Shown here piece after piece: positions 25,882 through 35,197 of a DNA stretch of 64,000 bases; the first letter of the stretch is position 1, and every line of letters begins with the position of its first letter. Location of the stretch: positions 3,472,001 to 3,536,000 of the forward strand of contig CBDHFR010000004.1 of assembly GCA_965262665.1 (NCBI GenBank). The letters are read 5' to 3'. The stretch is from CBDBND01 sp965262665. Its GTDB lineage: Bacteria > Pseudomonadota > Alphaproteobacteria > Rhodospirillales > Rhodospirillaceae. Below the pieces are notes generated by a model that worked only from the letters and a program-made list of their open reading frames with translations, was not told the origin of the DNA and searched no databases. Made by a program: the position numbers and the translations under genes.

Positions 25882-26939
25882 GAGCGTTTCCGAGGTTGAA
25901 TGAATCAAAATTTTGTTGTCATGGTCTTGGCGGACTGATTCGATAGCCGCTTTGGCGGGGGCATCGTGGCTGTATCGGAAGACCTGCGTATTCGTTTGGC
26001 GAGGAAAGTGGCGTCGGGCATGTCGCGCCGTCAGGCGGCGGCCCTTTTTGAGGTGAGCGCAAGCTCGGCGGTGCGGGATGGCGGGCGATATGAAGACGAG
26101 GGGACTGTCGCGGTCAAGCCACGGCCGTCGCGCCAGCGCCGTCTTGATCCTTACGGCGAGGATATCCTGCGCTGGATTAAGGAGACGCCAGACCCGACAC
26201 TGCAAGAGCTGTCTGAGCGTCTGGACGAAGTTCACCAAGTGATTGCGCCGACTTCGACGATTAATGACTGGTTCCGCGCGCGCAAGATCAGCTTTAAAAA
26301 AACCGCCCACGCCAGTGAACAGGAACGCGCGGATGGGCAGGCAGCACGCGTGGTTTGGCGCCAACGTCAGGCCCGGCTCCCGGCCCATCCCGAGCGGGTC
26401 GGCAGGATCGTGTTCCTTGACGAAACAAGTATCAATACCAAAATGGCGCGCCTGCGGGGGCGCTGTCCCAGCGGCCAGCGGATGGTTGCCGCCATTCCCC
26501 ATGGTCATTGGAAAACCATGACCTTCATTGCCGGATTGCGCGGTGACGGCCTGACCGCGCCCTGGGTGCCCTGATTTGATCGAGGGCGCCATGGACGGTG
26601 ATGCATTCGAGCAGTACATCAAAACGCAACGCGCCCCGACCCTTCAAAAAGGCGCTGTTGTTGTCCCCGGCAATCTGCCGGCCGACAAACGCGACGGTGC
26701 CAGGCGGGCGGTTGAAAAGCGGGGCGCATGGCTTTTGTTCCTGCCGCCCTATGCGCCGGACTTCAACCCGATCGAGCTCGCATTTTCAAAGTTCAAAGCT
26801 CACATGAAGCGCTTAAAACCCCGCACCATCGATGATCTGTGGAAAGCCGCCGGTAACGTCTGCGGCCTCTTCAATCACGAGCACTGCAGGAACTTCTTGG
26901 TTGCTGACGGCTATGCGTCAGAATAAATCGGAAATGCTC
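25882..26939 (+). mobile_element. IS630-family element (type 2), full length but defective
   Basis: TA duplications flank it (25880-25881 and 26940-26941). The ends are inverted repeats: GAGCGTTTCCGAGG on the left and, on the reverse strand, GAGCATTTCCGATT on the right. Its transposase is frameshifted and has lost a catalytic Asp. A piece of the same 3' end is found in the mosaic at 15.2 kb. Confidence 0.82.
25966..26926 (+). pseudogene. IS630 transposase, frameshifted and catalytically altered
   Basis: First frame to 26574: SEDLRIRLARKVASGMSRRQ (helix-turn-helix), TPDPTLQELSERL, IVFLDETSINTKMARLRGRC (first Asp) and GLRGDGLTAPWV, then a stop. The second frame resumes IEGAMDGDAFEQYIKTQRAP and runs to 26926. 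In that part the motif expected as LDNLPAHK reads VVVPGNLPADKRDG, so the second catalytic Asp is Gly and the usual His is Asp; PPYAPDFNPIELAF keeps the Glu. With both a frameshift near 26572 and lost active-site residues it cannot transpose on its own. Confidence 0.87.
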
Positions 26940-27098
26940 TAGCGGAACGGTACAGATCACTCCACCGGTTAAAAAACTCTTGGCACTTTAACTTGAGCAG
27001 GCCTTGCTGAGCCGAACGGCCACCGTAAGGCTTGCCCTTGACTCCACCGGCCTTCCTAGCCGACACTAAGAGGACCGAGCACAGTTTCAGGTCAGTCC

Positions 27099-28664
27099 AT
27101 GCGCTGTCTTGTCTATGCCTTCGTGGCGTTCGCCCTCTCCCAATCATCTGTTTCGGCGGAAAACCTCATCCGTTGGTCTTCTCAGGGCGATGCCATGACC
27201 CTGGATGCCCACGCCCAGAACGAAGGTATGACCCTGGCAACGGCGCAGCAGATTTACGAACCTCTGGTCAACCGCACCAAAGACATGGTTTTGGAACCGG
27301 CGCTCGCCACCTCCTGGGGACTAACCGACGATCCCACGGTATGGGAGTTCAAGTTGCGCGAGGGCGTCATGTTCCATGACGGCCGGCCGTTCACTGCCGA
27401 TGATGTGGTGTTCACTTTTGAACGGGCGTTGAAGCCCTCATCAGACATGAAAGACATCATTGGTACGGTCAGCCATGCGGTCGCCGTTGACGAGTACACC
27501 GTGCAGATCGTCACCATGGGACCCAACCCGATCTTGCCGCAACAGATCAACGACATCTTTGTCATGTCCCGCGGCTGGGCCGAGGAACACGGTGTCACCG
27601 AACCCCAAGACTCAGCATCTGGCGAAGAGACCTACGCCGTGCGTCATGCCAACGGCACCGGTCCCTTTGTGGTGGAACTAAGGGAACCGGACGTGCGCAC
27701 GGTGGTGGTCAAGAACGACGCGTGGTGGGGACTCAACGAAGACAACCCCCATAATGTAGATCGCATCGTTTTCACACCGGTGGCCAATGCCGCGACACGC
27801 GTTGCCGCCCTACTATCGGGCGAATTAGACTTTGTTCTTGATACCCCAGTGCAAGACCTCGCCCGAGTGCGCCGCACGCCTGGTTTGAAAGTGCAGACCA
27901 CAGCGGAAGTGCGCGCCATTTTCATGGGCCTCAACACAGGCCGGGCCGAGCTCGCGACGTCCGATGTGAAAGGAAAGAATCCTTTTGCCGACATCCGTGT
28001 ACGCCAGGCCATGAACATGGCCGTTGACCGCGAGGCCATCGTCTCCCGCATCATGCGCGGTCTGGCGCAACCGGCGGGTATGTTGTTGTCGCCGGGCATC
28101 GGTGGTTACACGCAAGAGATCGACACCCTGCCGCCCCTCGATCCGGAACGCGCCCGTGCCTTACTGACCGAAGCCGGATACCCAGACGGCTTTTCCGTCA
28201 CCCTCGACTGCACCAATGACCGCTACCTCAACGACGAGGCCATTTGTCAGGCGGTGGTCGGCATGCTGGCACGCATCGGCATCCGTGTGCGTCTTGATGC
28301 CAAAACCAAGACCCTGCACTTCCCCAAGATCCAAAACGATCAGACGGACTTCTATTTGCTGGGTTGGGGCTCAGGCACCATGGACAGTCACTATCATTTG
28401 GACTTTCTGGCCATGCCCGACCGTGCCTGGAACCGCACGGGGTTTGACGATCCCGCCCTCTTTGCGTTGATCAATGGCATTGCGGTGGAAACGGATTTGG
28501 CCAAACGGGACCGCATGATCAACGACGCCTGGCTGCGTTTGAAAACGGCGCAGGTCTACATTCCGCTGCATCATCAGGGCCTAGCCTGGACCATGAAAGA
28601 CACATTAGACCTTCCGATCCAGCCCGATAATCAGCCGCAGTTTCGATTGGCGCGGGTCCATTAA
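27099..28664 (+). CDS. ABC-type family-5 (peptide/nickel) solute-binding protein
   Basis: 521 residues with a signal peptide (MRCLVYAFVAFALSQSSVSA). The family features run in order: SSQGDAMTLDAHAQNEGMTL, FHDGRPFTADDVVFTFERAL, ANGTGPFVVELREPDVRTVV, IRVRQAMNMAVDREAI and YLLGWGSGTMDSHYHLDFLA, all characteristic of SBP_bac_5 (DppA/OppA-like). It captures a peptide, oligosaccharide or metal complex in the periplasm and passes it to an ABC permease. No permease or ATPase lies nearby, and it is convergent with the Sel1 gene after 15 bases. It is intact, unlike three of the others in this window. Confidence 0.92.
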   Translation: MRCLVYAFVAFALSQSSVSAENLIRWSSQGDAMTLDAHAQNEGMTLATAQQIYEPLVNRTKDMVLEPALATSWGLTDDPTVWEFKLREGVMFHDGRPFTADDVVFTFERALKPSSDMKDIIGTVSHAVAVDEYTVQIVTMGPNPILPQQINDIFVMSRGWAEEHGVTEPQDSASGEETYAVRHANGTGPFVVELREPDVRTVVVKNDAWWGLNEDNPHNVDRIVFTPVANAATRVAALLSGELDFVLDTPVQDLARVRRTPGLKVQTTAEVRAIFMGLNTGRAELATSDVKGKNPFADIRVRQAMNMAVDREAIVSRIMRGLAQPAGMLLSPGIGGYTQEIDTLPPLDPERARALLTEAGYPDGFSVTLDCTNDRYLNDEAICQAVVGMLARIGIRVRLDAKTKTLHFPKIQNDQTDFYLLGWGSGTMDSHYHLDFLAMPDRAWNRTGFDDPALFALINGIAVETDLAKRDRMINDAWLRLKTAQVYIPLHHQGLAWTMKDTLDLPIQPDNQPQFRLARVH

Positions 28665-28679
28665 CGCCAACGTACGATC

Positions 28680-29387
28680 TCAATCACACCCATCGAAATT
28701 CGATAGCTGACATCGCACCGCCCAGCTCCTTGCCTCCTGTCTTTGACCGTCCGTTAAAGACACTTCCATTTCGCTGATCTTTTCCATTGCGTCTTTGCTT
28801 TCGTTTTCCGCGGCGATCACAAACCACGCAAAGGCTCTGACTTTGTCGTCCGCAACGCCGCGTCCAATTTCATATCGGCGGCCCAGCATGTACTGAATGA
28901 GCGGATCACCCGTGCGCGCCAATTTGCGGTACCAAATCACGGCGTCCCGGTCATCTTCAGGCAAGCCCCGGCCAGTATCGGATAAAGCCAAAAGGTTGAC
29001 TTGGGCGGCTAGGTTTCCTTGCGCAGCCGCTTTGGTCCACCAGGTTGAGGCTTGCTCGTTGTCGCGGGGCACACCCCGGCCCTGGTCGAACATGGCTCCC
29101 AGATTGGCTTGGGCATCGGCGTTGCCTTGTACGGCAGCGCGTGTCCACCACACCACTGCTTCATCATCATCTTGCTTTACGCCTGCACCACGGAAATACA
29201 AGCGCCCTAGGGTGTTCTGGGCTGAGGGGTTGCCCAAGTAGGCACGGGCAGAAAGCAGAGGCTCTGCACTGAAGGAGTCCCATGGTCCGCCGACAGCGGG
29301 TCCATTCATCAAGAACACGATACTGAACATTGCGGAGACTGGCCACACATGGGCCGCGCTTGCTGATTCTCTTGTTTGCGTGCGCAT
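28680..29387 (-). CDS. Sel1-repeat exported protein
   Basis: 235 residues, with an N-terminal hydrophobic segment (VWPVSAMFSIVFLMNGPAV) likely to be a signal peptide or anchor. Four Sel1-like repeats follow: AQNTLGRLYFRGAGV, AQANLGAMFDQGRGV, AQVNLLALSDTGRGL and IQYMLGRRYEIGRGV, each with its WW/WY-KxA helix. Such solenoids mediate protein-protein contacts, often in envelope or secretion systems. The gene starts 22 bases after the ApbE gene ends, in the same direction, so it is probably the last gene of the flavin redox operon. The partner is unknown. Confidence 0.85.
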   Translation of the reverse strand: MRTQTRESASAAHVWPVSAMFSIVFLMNGPAVGGPWDSFSAEPLLSARAYLGNPSAQNTLGRLYFRGAGVKQDDDEAVVWWTRAAVQGNADAQANLGAMFDQGRGVPRDNEQASTWWTKAAAQGNLAAQVNLLALSDTGRGLPEDDRDAVIWYRKLARTGDPLIQYMLGRRYEIGRGVADDKVRAFAWFVIAAENESKDAMEKISEMEVSLTDGQRQEARSWAVRCQLSNFDGCD

Positions 29388-29409
29388 GAAATTAAATCCA
29401 ACTTAACGC

Positions 29410-30531
29410 TTACGGAGTTCCATCGGACATAACACACTCAAAATCTGGTATGGCGTTTCTGTCCTCTGATCTGAGCTCTGTCGCAATCATGGGATCAGAA
29501 TCAATGGTGAAGGACATGGTTTCGTCATCGATGTCCGTCATCCACACGTTCAGTTGTCTGTCATCGCCTGACGGTTCAACCAATAAGCCTTCGACGCCAG
29601 CGCATGCGGTGAGCAAGGCCATGCCATCGTTCGGGCCGAGCACAAACGCGGCGGTGGAAAGGGCGTCGGCGGCGGCGGCGTTGGCCGCGACGACTGTCAC
29701 AGCGTAGACTCCCTCTACCGGCCAGCCGGTGCGCGGGTCCAGGATATGGCTGTAGCGATTGCCCTCGTGTTCGAAATACCGGTCATAATCACCGGAGGTG
29801 GATACGGCTCCGGCTTCTAAACGGATTTCTCCCATCAAGAGGTTGTCACGGGGGTGGCGGACGCCGATGGCCCATGGCCGACCACTGGGATGAGTACCCA
29901 ATACGCCTATAGTGCCGCCCAGATTGATCAGCGCCGCTGGCACGTCCCGCTCTCGCAGCACCGCCAAGGCCCGATCGACGGCATAGCCTTTGGCAATACT
30001 GCCCAGGTCCAGTTGGGTGCCGGGATCCAGTGTCACAGATTGGTCAGCTGCATCCAGTGCCACACGATTCATGCCGGTGGTGCCACGCACGTCATCGATG
30101 CGGTCTTGAGTCGGTACTGCCGCATCTTCCACCTCATAAAACCCCCAAAGGTCCACCAGGGGTTTGACGGTAATGTCTAAGGCATCGTCGGATACCGTGG
30201 CGTAATGAATGGCCGCCTGCAGCACCTCAAAGGTCAGTGCACTCACCGGCACCGAACCCGATCCGGCTTGTTCGTTGAGCGCAACCAATTCACTTTCATT
30301 TTTGTATAGGCTCATCAACTGGTCGATTTCGGTGATGGCTGCGAAAGCGGCATCCAAATCACTGCCGGCGTCCACCAATTCTAAATCCCGGCGATAGACC
30401 GTTACATCCAATGCGGTGCTCATGACAGACCCGTCGCGGTGAACCGCTTGCAAACTCTCTTCCGCGGGTGAGCAGGCACAAAGAAGTATAAGTGTGAGTA
30501 CGTAGGTCCAGGACCGGTGACCTGGATCCAT
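29410..30531 (-). CDS. apbE: ApbE, FAD:protein FMN transferase (lipoprotein)
   Basis: 373 residues. The lipobox LILLCAC (Cys near residue 20) predicts a periplasm-facing lipoprotein, as for ApbE/Ftp. Core motifs are MSLYKNESELVALNE, the FAD/Mg site QLDLGSIAKGYAVDRAL (DxGxIxKGYxxD), NLGGTIGVLG and RYSHILDPRTGWPVE, plus ALSTAAFVLG near the end. The enzyme transfers FMN from FAD to a Thr in partner proteins. The FMN-binding protein two genes upstream in the same operon is the probable substrate. One base separates it from the polyferredoxin gene. Confidence 0.95.
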   Translation of the reverse strand: MDPGHRSWTYVLTLILLCACSPAEESLQAVHRDGSVMSTALDVTVYRRDLELVDAGSDLDAAFAAITEIDQLMSLYKNESELVALNEQAGSGSVPVSALTFEVLQAAIHYATVSDDALDITVKPLVDLWGFYEVEDAAVPTQDRIDDVRGTTGMNRVALDAADQSVTLDPGTQLDLGSIAKGYAVDRALAVLRERDVPAALINLGGTIGVLGTHPSGRPWAIGVRHPRDNLLMGEIRLEAGAVSTSGDYDRYFEHEGNRYSHILDPRTGWPVEGVYAVTVVAANAAAADALSTAAFVLGPNDGMALLTACAGVEGLLVEPSGDDRQLNVWMTDIDDETMSFTIDSDPMIATELRSEDRNAIPDFECVMSDGTP

Positions 30532-30532
30532 G

Positions 30533-31495
30533 TCAGGCCTGTTCGGTTGCCTGACGTTTGGCTTCCGTCTTTTTTAGCATCAGCCAGTGGGGACAGCGAT
30601 CCTGGTCGTTGTATAGAATTTCACAATCATCGCAGCGCACGCATTCGGCCATGGAAATTTTCGGTCCCTCGATAGCGCCCCATTCACAGGCCTTTTCACA
30701 CAGTTTGCAGGTATCGCACTGCCTCCACCGTTTTATCCCGAATACTGTAAAATTAGATATCACACCCAGCGCCGCGCCAACGGAACAGAGGTAGCGGCAA
30801 TAGAAGTTACGAATAAAGACAGTGACCAAAAGAAGGACGGTGAGCAGTATCCACATCACCGTGGATCCGCTCAGCGTGAACATCCAAAATGGTTCCACAT
30901 ACTTATAAACAAAATTGTCTTTGGTGATGAGGAAGTAACCCAACACAAAAACTAGTATGCCGTACTTAAGATAGATCGCCTTTTTGTCCACCTGGGGCGG
31001 CAGTTCGTAGCGAAACCGGGACGGAATGATCTTGTCCATCAGCTGCGTCAAGGCACCGAAAGCGCAGATACGGCCACAATAGAGACGGCCCCACAACACC
31101 GTTGATAAGACCGTGAATATCATCAACAGATACCAGGACACGTTGTGTTCGAATATGGGGAATGACCATTCGAGCACTCCAAAGATGTGCACCAAGGACA
31201 CCAGGTTGCCCTTCATGAACCCCATGTAAGCGATGGCCACAACCATGGTCGCGTATTTCAACAGTGTGCTCTTTTTTAGGAAACTGACGACAGCGAGAGT
31301 TAAAAATCCGATCAAGGCCAAAAAATCGACAAGAGCCTCACCTTCAAGAGACGGCAAGGCCTGCTCGTCTTCCTCCATCAACGCATCCAGATCCGATAAA
31401 GAAAGCTGGGGTGATGTAGGTTCTTGGGCTAGGGCAGCGGTCGTTATAAGCAGGCACACCAAGACGGCTTTCGCCGCCATGACCGCAAACCTCAT
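30533..31495 (-). CDS. NosR/RnfD-like membrane polyferredoxin
   Basis: 320 residues. A signal-like N-terminus and about five transmembrane helices (for example FLALIGFLTLAVVSFL, YLLMIFTVLSTVLWGRLY and ILLTVLLLVTVFIRNFY) are combined with YCGRICAFGAL and YCRYLCSVGAA cysteine pairs at helix ends, as in NosR and YccM proteins. The C-terminus has two ferredoxin-like clusters: CDTCKLCEKACEWGAI and CVRCDDCEILYNDQDRC. It is probably the electron conduit between the quinone pool and the flavinylated partner. The start codon overlaps the stop of the FMN-binding gene (TAATG), so they are translated together. Confidence 0.88.
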   Translation of the reverse strand: MRFAVMAAKAVLVCLLITTAALAQEPTSPQLSLSDLDALMEEDEQALPSLEGEALVDFLALIGFLTLAVVSFLKKSTLLKYATMVVAIAYMGFMKGNLVSLVHIFGVLEWSFPIFEHNVSWYLLMIFTVLSTVLWGRLYCGRICAFGALTQLMDKIIPSRFRYELPPQVDKKAIYLKYGILVFVLGYFLITKDNFVYKYVEPFWMFTLSGSTVMWILLTVLLLVTVFIRNFYCRYLCSVGAALGVISNFTVFGIKRWRQCDTCKLCEKACEWGAIEGPKISMAECVRCDDCEILYNDQDRCPHWLMLKKTEAKRQATEQA

Positions 31496-32079
31496 TATCC
31501 CTGCTCTTTTTGTTGTTCGGATAAGTATTGCCGGGCAATTTTGCGGGCTGCTTTTTTGATCACACGGGCGGCGCCCTCAATGGTGATCGTGGCTCGGGTG
31601 ACGGTGTCGATATCGCGCCCTTCTTCAAAGGGGTCGAGAATACTTTTGCCTTCGAACTGGTCGATGAATTCGGGCGGATCGATAGAAAAGTACCCAAAGG
31701 GTTCGTAGTGGTCGATTAACTTGGCCTTGGTGATGACGCCGTCAGTGGTCATACCAACAAGCACTTCAATTTCACTTGAATATGCCCATTCCTCAGGCTC
31801 CACTTCAATTGTCATAAAGACAAAACCGAGGAGCACAGTCTCCCCCGTACCCGTATCCGGCCCATAGGCTTTGTGGTGAGGATATCGCCCCTCTTTGACG
31901 GAAAAGACCTCGGCGTCGGGAAATACTTCCTTGAGAAGCTGCTCTTCTTCTTGCGTGGTAGCTTTGATTTCGATGGCGTCCGCTTGTGACGCAACCAGAA
32001 AAGACTGGCTCACCCCGACAATGACAAAGGCCGCCACAGCTAGAAGTAGGGCAAGGCTGAAGGGTTTTTGAGGCGTCAT
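31495..32079 (-). CDS. Membrane-anchored FMN-binding domain protein, ApbE substrate candidate
   Basis: 194 residues from the ATG at 32079 (MTPQKPFSLALLLAVAAFVI), with one N-terminal transmembrane anchor. The FMN_bind domain occupies the rest: GFVFMTIEVEP, GMTTDGVITKAKLIDHYEPF and IDTVTRATITIEGAARVI. In RnfG, NqrC and NosR the Thr of the (S/T)-x-A-T motif carries covalent FMN; here it is TRAT. With the overlapping polyferredoxin and ApbE it forms a compact extracytoplasmic flavin redox module. The monooxygenase lies 72 bases upstream on the same strand. A TTG start four codons further up is possible. Confidence 0.88.
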   Translation of the reverse strand: MTPQKPFSLALLLAVAAFVIVGVSQSFLVASQADAIEIKATTQEEEQLLKEVFPDAEVFSVKEGRYPHHKAYGPDTGTGETVLLGFVFMTIEVEPEEWAYSSEIEVLVGMTTDGVITKAKLIDHYEPFGYFSIDPPEFIDQFEGKSILDPFEEGRDIDTVTRATITIEGAARVIKKAARKIARQYLSEQQKEQG

Positions 32080-32150
32080 GGAGAAGTCCAATCAACAATC
32101 TTTTCAAAAGTGTGACGGCTGCGGCACAAGACTGCAACCATTCCCGTACG

Positions 32151-33758
32151 TCAAGCCAGGGCGAAACCGGCGTACCCCTCTTGAACGACCTGCTCGCATT
32201 TCTCTACGTAGGCCGGGAAACCGCCCACATATGGCATGAAAACACGGGGCTTGCCGGGAACATTGGCGCCCGTATACCAGGACGCACAACTGGCTCGCAG
32301 AGATCGGCCCGCCACTTCGTTGTTGTGGGCGACCCAGGACTCTTCCTCATCCACATTGGCTTCAATGGTGTCCAGGTTGCCGTCTCTTATGTGAACCAGG
32401 CAGTCAGAAATCCAATCCACGTGCTGCTCTATACCGGTCACCATATTGGCCAGTACGGAGGGACTGCCCGGCCCGTTGACCGTAAAGAGGTTGGGGAATC
32501 CATGCGTGGACAGACCGAGGTAGGTTTTGGGTCCCCCCGCCCACTTGTCTCGGAGGGCCAAGCCGTTGCGCCCGCGGATGTTCATATCAAGCAATGCGCC
32601 CGTGATCGCGTCATAGCCGGTGGCGAAAACAATGGCGTCAACGTCGTGTAAGGTCTCACCGACGCGGATGCCATTTGGTTCGATTCTGTGAATGGGGTCT
32701 TGGCTGATGCCCACCAAAGTCACATTCGGACGGTTGTAGGTCTTGTAATAGTCCGTATCGACACAGAGGCGCTTGCAGGCCAGCGGTGTTTTCGGTGTGA
32801 GAAGATCGGCGATCTCCTGATCGTCTACGATGTCGTGGATCTTGTTTCGCACGAAATCGGCGGCGGTCTGGTTGGCGGCCTTATCGAACAGCAGATCAGC
32901 AAAGGTGCCCTGAAAAAGGAGCCCGCTGTTTTGCCACCAGTCTTCATAGAGACGGTTGCGTTCGTCTGCCGAGACAGCAAGAGCGGAAGGTCCGGCCGGT
33001 TCGAAGGGGATCGCCGTGACCCCTTTTTTAGCTTTGGCGCGAAGCTCCGAGTAATGGGACTTGATCTCATCCAGTTCACTAGACGTAAGAGGCCAGTTTT
33101 TGGCTGGAATGGCATAATTGGGTGTGCGCTGAAACACCGTCACATAGGCGGCCTGTTCCGCAATTAAAGGGATCGACTGAATTCCCGACGAACCGGTGCC
33201 GATGACGGCAACTCGCCGGTCCGTAAAGTCCACCCCTTCGTGAGGCCACTGGCCTGTGTGGTAAGTCGCGCCAGCGAAGGTATCGCGGCCTTCAATGTCC
33301 GGCAAGTTGGGGGCGGACAGAACGCCGGTCGCCATGACGCAAAACCGTGCCGTCTGGGTTTGTCCGTCATCGGTTTCCACGCGCCAATGGGAAGGGACTT
33401 CTCCCGCTGCGCCGACAAACGTTGCCGCTGTTACCCGCGTGTTGAACTGAATGTGACAGCGTAAGTTAAACCGGTCGGCCACATGGCCGATGTAGGACAA
33501 GATTTCAGGCTGGGCCGCATAGCGCTCGGTCCAGTTCCATTCCTGCTGGAGTTCGTCATCGAACTGGTAAGAGTAATGAATGCTTTCCACATCGCAGCGG
33601 CAACCGGGATAGCGGTTCCAATACCAGGTGCCGCCCACATCATTGCCTGCTTCGTACGCCCGGACAGAAAAACCGAGCTGACGCAATTTATAGACCGCGT
33701 ACACACCGGCGAAACCGGCGCCGACAACGATCACGTCGAAATCAGTTGTAGAAGACAT
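32151..33758 (-). CDS. Baeyer-Villiger-type flavin monooxygenase
   Basis: 535 residues. FAD site VIVVGAGFAGVYAVYKL; GGTWYWNRYPGCRCD just after; the Baeyer-Villiger fingerprint FAGATYHTGQWPHEG (FxGxxxHxxxWP); and the NADPH site VAVIGTGSSGIQSIP. The length and order match cyclohexanone/phenylacetone monooxygenases, which insert one oxygen atom next to a carbonyl using NADPH and O2 to give esters or lactones. It is 60-72 bases upstream of the flavin redox operon. Co-transcription is possible, but a functional link is not shown. The substrate is unknown; a role in steroid or cyclic-ketone catabolism would fit. Confidence 0.93.
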   Translation of the reverse strand: MSSTTDFDVIVVGAGFAGVYAVYKLRQLGFSVRAYEAGNDVGGTWYWNRYPGCRCDVESIHYSYQFDDELQQEWNWTERYAAQPEILSYIGHVADRFNLRCHIQFNTRVTAATFVGAAGEVPSHWRVETDDGQTQTARFCVMATGVLSAPNLPDIEGRDTFAGATYHTGQWPHEGVDFTDRRVAVIGTGSSGIQSIPLIAEQAAYVTVFQRTPNYAIPAKNWPLTSSELDEIKSHYSELRAKAKKGVTAIPFEPAGPSALAVSADERNRLYEDWWQNSGLLFQGTFADLLFDKAANQTAADFVRNKIHDIVDDQEIADLLTPKTPLACKRLCVDTDYYKTYNRPNVTLVGISQDPIHRIEPNGIRVGETLHDVDAIVFATGYDAITGALLDMNIRGRNGLALRDKWAGGPKTYLGLSTHGFPNLFTVNGPGSPSVLANMVTGIEQHVDWISDCLVHIRDGNLDTIEANVDEEESWVAHNNEVAGRSLRASCASWYTGANVPGKPRVFMPYVGGFPAYVEKCEQVVQEGYAGFALA

Positions 33759-33984
33759 CGTAGATCAATGACCGGCTAACAATAGGAACCCTCTTGTATG
33801 TGTTTGGGTATCGTCTCTCATTCACCCATGCAAAGGGAAATTTTATGTAGACACACGCAAAGTGCCCGTGGTTGCCATACAGCGGTCTCAATCGACCTAA
33901 GCCAGGGCAATCGGGTGAAAAAGTGCGTGACAATGTGTTGATGTGCTGAATCTATCGAAGACCGCCGATTCGGTATGGGAGGTT

Positions 33985-35161
33985 ATGATGGAGAGTTCGG
34001 GCGCATTCGCGGAAGCCGTTGTCTTTCTTGATCATTTTGAGGATCTTGCGGACCCTCGCCAACGGGGCAAAGTGGTCTATCCGCTTGATGAGGTGCTGCT
34101 GCTTTGCCTATTGGCGGTGCTGGCGGGCGCCGACAGCATTGTCGATATTGCCCGTTTCGGCGACAAGAAACGCGATCTTCTACGCCGCTTCCGGCCGTTT
34201 TCCGATGGCACGCCGTCCCACGACCAACTGGGCACGATCCTTGCCATCCTGGATGCGCGGATGTTCCAACAGTGCTTCGTCGCCTGGGTTGCCGCGATCA
34301 CCGGTGTGCCGGGCGAGGTGATCGCCATCGACGGCAAGACCTCGCGTCGCAGCTACCAGAAGACGGGCGCCAAGGCGCCGATCCACATGGTTTCCGCCTT
34401 CGCCGCCCGTCAGCGGCTGGTGCTCGGCCAGGTCAAGGTGGCGGAAAAGTCGAACGAGATCATCGCCATCCCCGATCTGCTGGACATGTTGGCCATCGAC
34501 GGCGCCATTGTCACTCTCGACGCCATGGGCTGCCAGCGCGAGATCGCCACCAAGATCGTCGACAAGAAGGCCGATTACGTGTTGGCGCTCAAAGCCAACC
34601 AGACCAGCTTGCACGAAGCTGTCGAACTCTTCGTTGACGAACAAAAAGCTAATGGCTTCAACAACACCAAGAGCAGCCAGCACACCAGCGTCGGCGGCGA
34701 CCATGGCCGCATCGAGACGCGAAGGACGACGGTGAGCGAGGATATCGCCTGGCTCCAGCAGCGCCATGGCTGGCCGGGGCTGGCCGGGGCTGGCCGGGGC
34801 TGGCCGGGGCTGGCCGGGGCTGAAATCCATCATCGCGGTCGAAAGCACGCGCGAGATCGACGACAAGACCGAGCACGAGACCCGACTCTACATCTCATCG
34901 CTCGATCTCGCGGCGGCGCAACTAGGCCCAATTATCCGCTCCCACTGGGCGATAGAGAACAGCTTGCACTGGGTCATGGACATGGTCTTTCGCGATGACG
35001 AATACCGCCTGCGTACCGATCACGCCCCGGCCAACTTCACCACCATCAAGCACATGGCACAAAACCTCATACGACGAGACCCCGGCAAGGACTCCCTAAG
35101 ACTCCGCCGAAAGGTCGCCGCCTGGGACGACGACTTCCTCGCAAGCCTCATCACACAATGA
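33985..35161 (+). pseudogene. ISAs1 transposase, frame broken by a 10-bp repeat array
   Basis: Start at 33985 after a strong GGGAGG site (an earlier in-frame GTG exists at 33943). Family features are LADPRQRGKVVYPLDEVLLL, VIAIDGKTSRRSYQKTGAK (first Asp), TLDAMGCQREIATKI (second Asp) and DYVLALKANQTSLHEAV. At 34771-34820 five copies of a 10-bp unit add 40 bases to a coding site that normally has one copy, which shifts the frame by one. The true C-terminal part (SIIAVESTREIDDKTEHETR, SHWAIENSLHWVMDMVF with the catalytic Glu) is then in the other frame, ending at 35161. Four copies, or one, would restore the frame. Confidence 0.85.
34771..34820 (+). repeat. Five perfect tandem copies of a 10-bp unit
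   Basis: The unit TGGCCGGGGC is repeated exactly five times inside the transposase gene. It replaces the single WPGL codon region of the protein. Because 10 is not divisible by 3, each gain or loss of a copy changes the reading frame, and slippage would make the gene switchable. Confidence 0.95.
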
Positions 35162-35197
35162 TCCGTTCACCCGATTGCTCTGGGTTTAAGGGGACTG

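Larger units (their letters stand above)
33902..35183 (+). mobile_element. ISAs1-family element with internal tandem repeat
   Basis: Terminal inverted repeats of 18 bp with one mismatch, CCAGGGCAATCGGGTGAA at 33902-33919 and its partner at 35166-35183. Inside is one transposase gene interrupted by a 10-bp tandem array. The right end lies 15 bases from the end of ccmB, where ccmC would be expected. A target duplication is not evident. Confidence 0.85.

Noticed and set aside
34771..34820. Tandem repeat that could be mistaken for a CRISPR array.
   Set aside because: The unit is 10 bp, has no spacers and lies inside a transposase gene. No cas gene is in the window.
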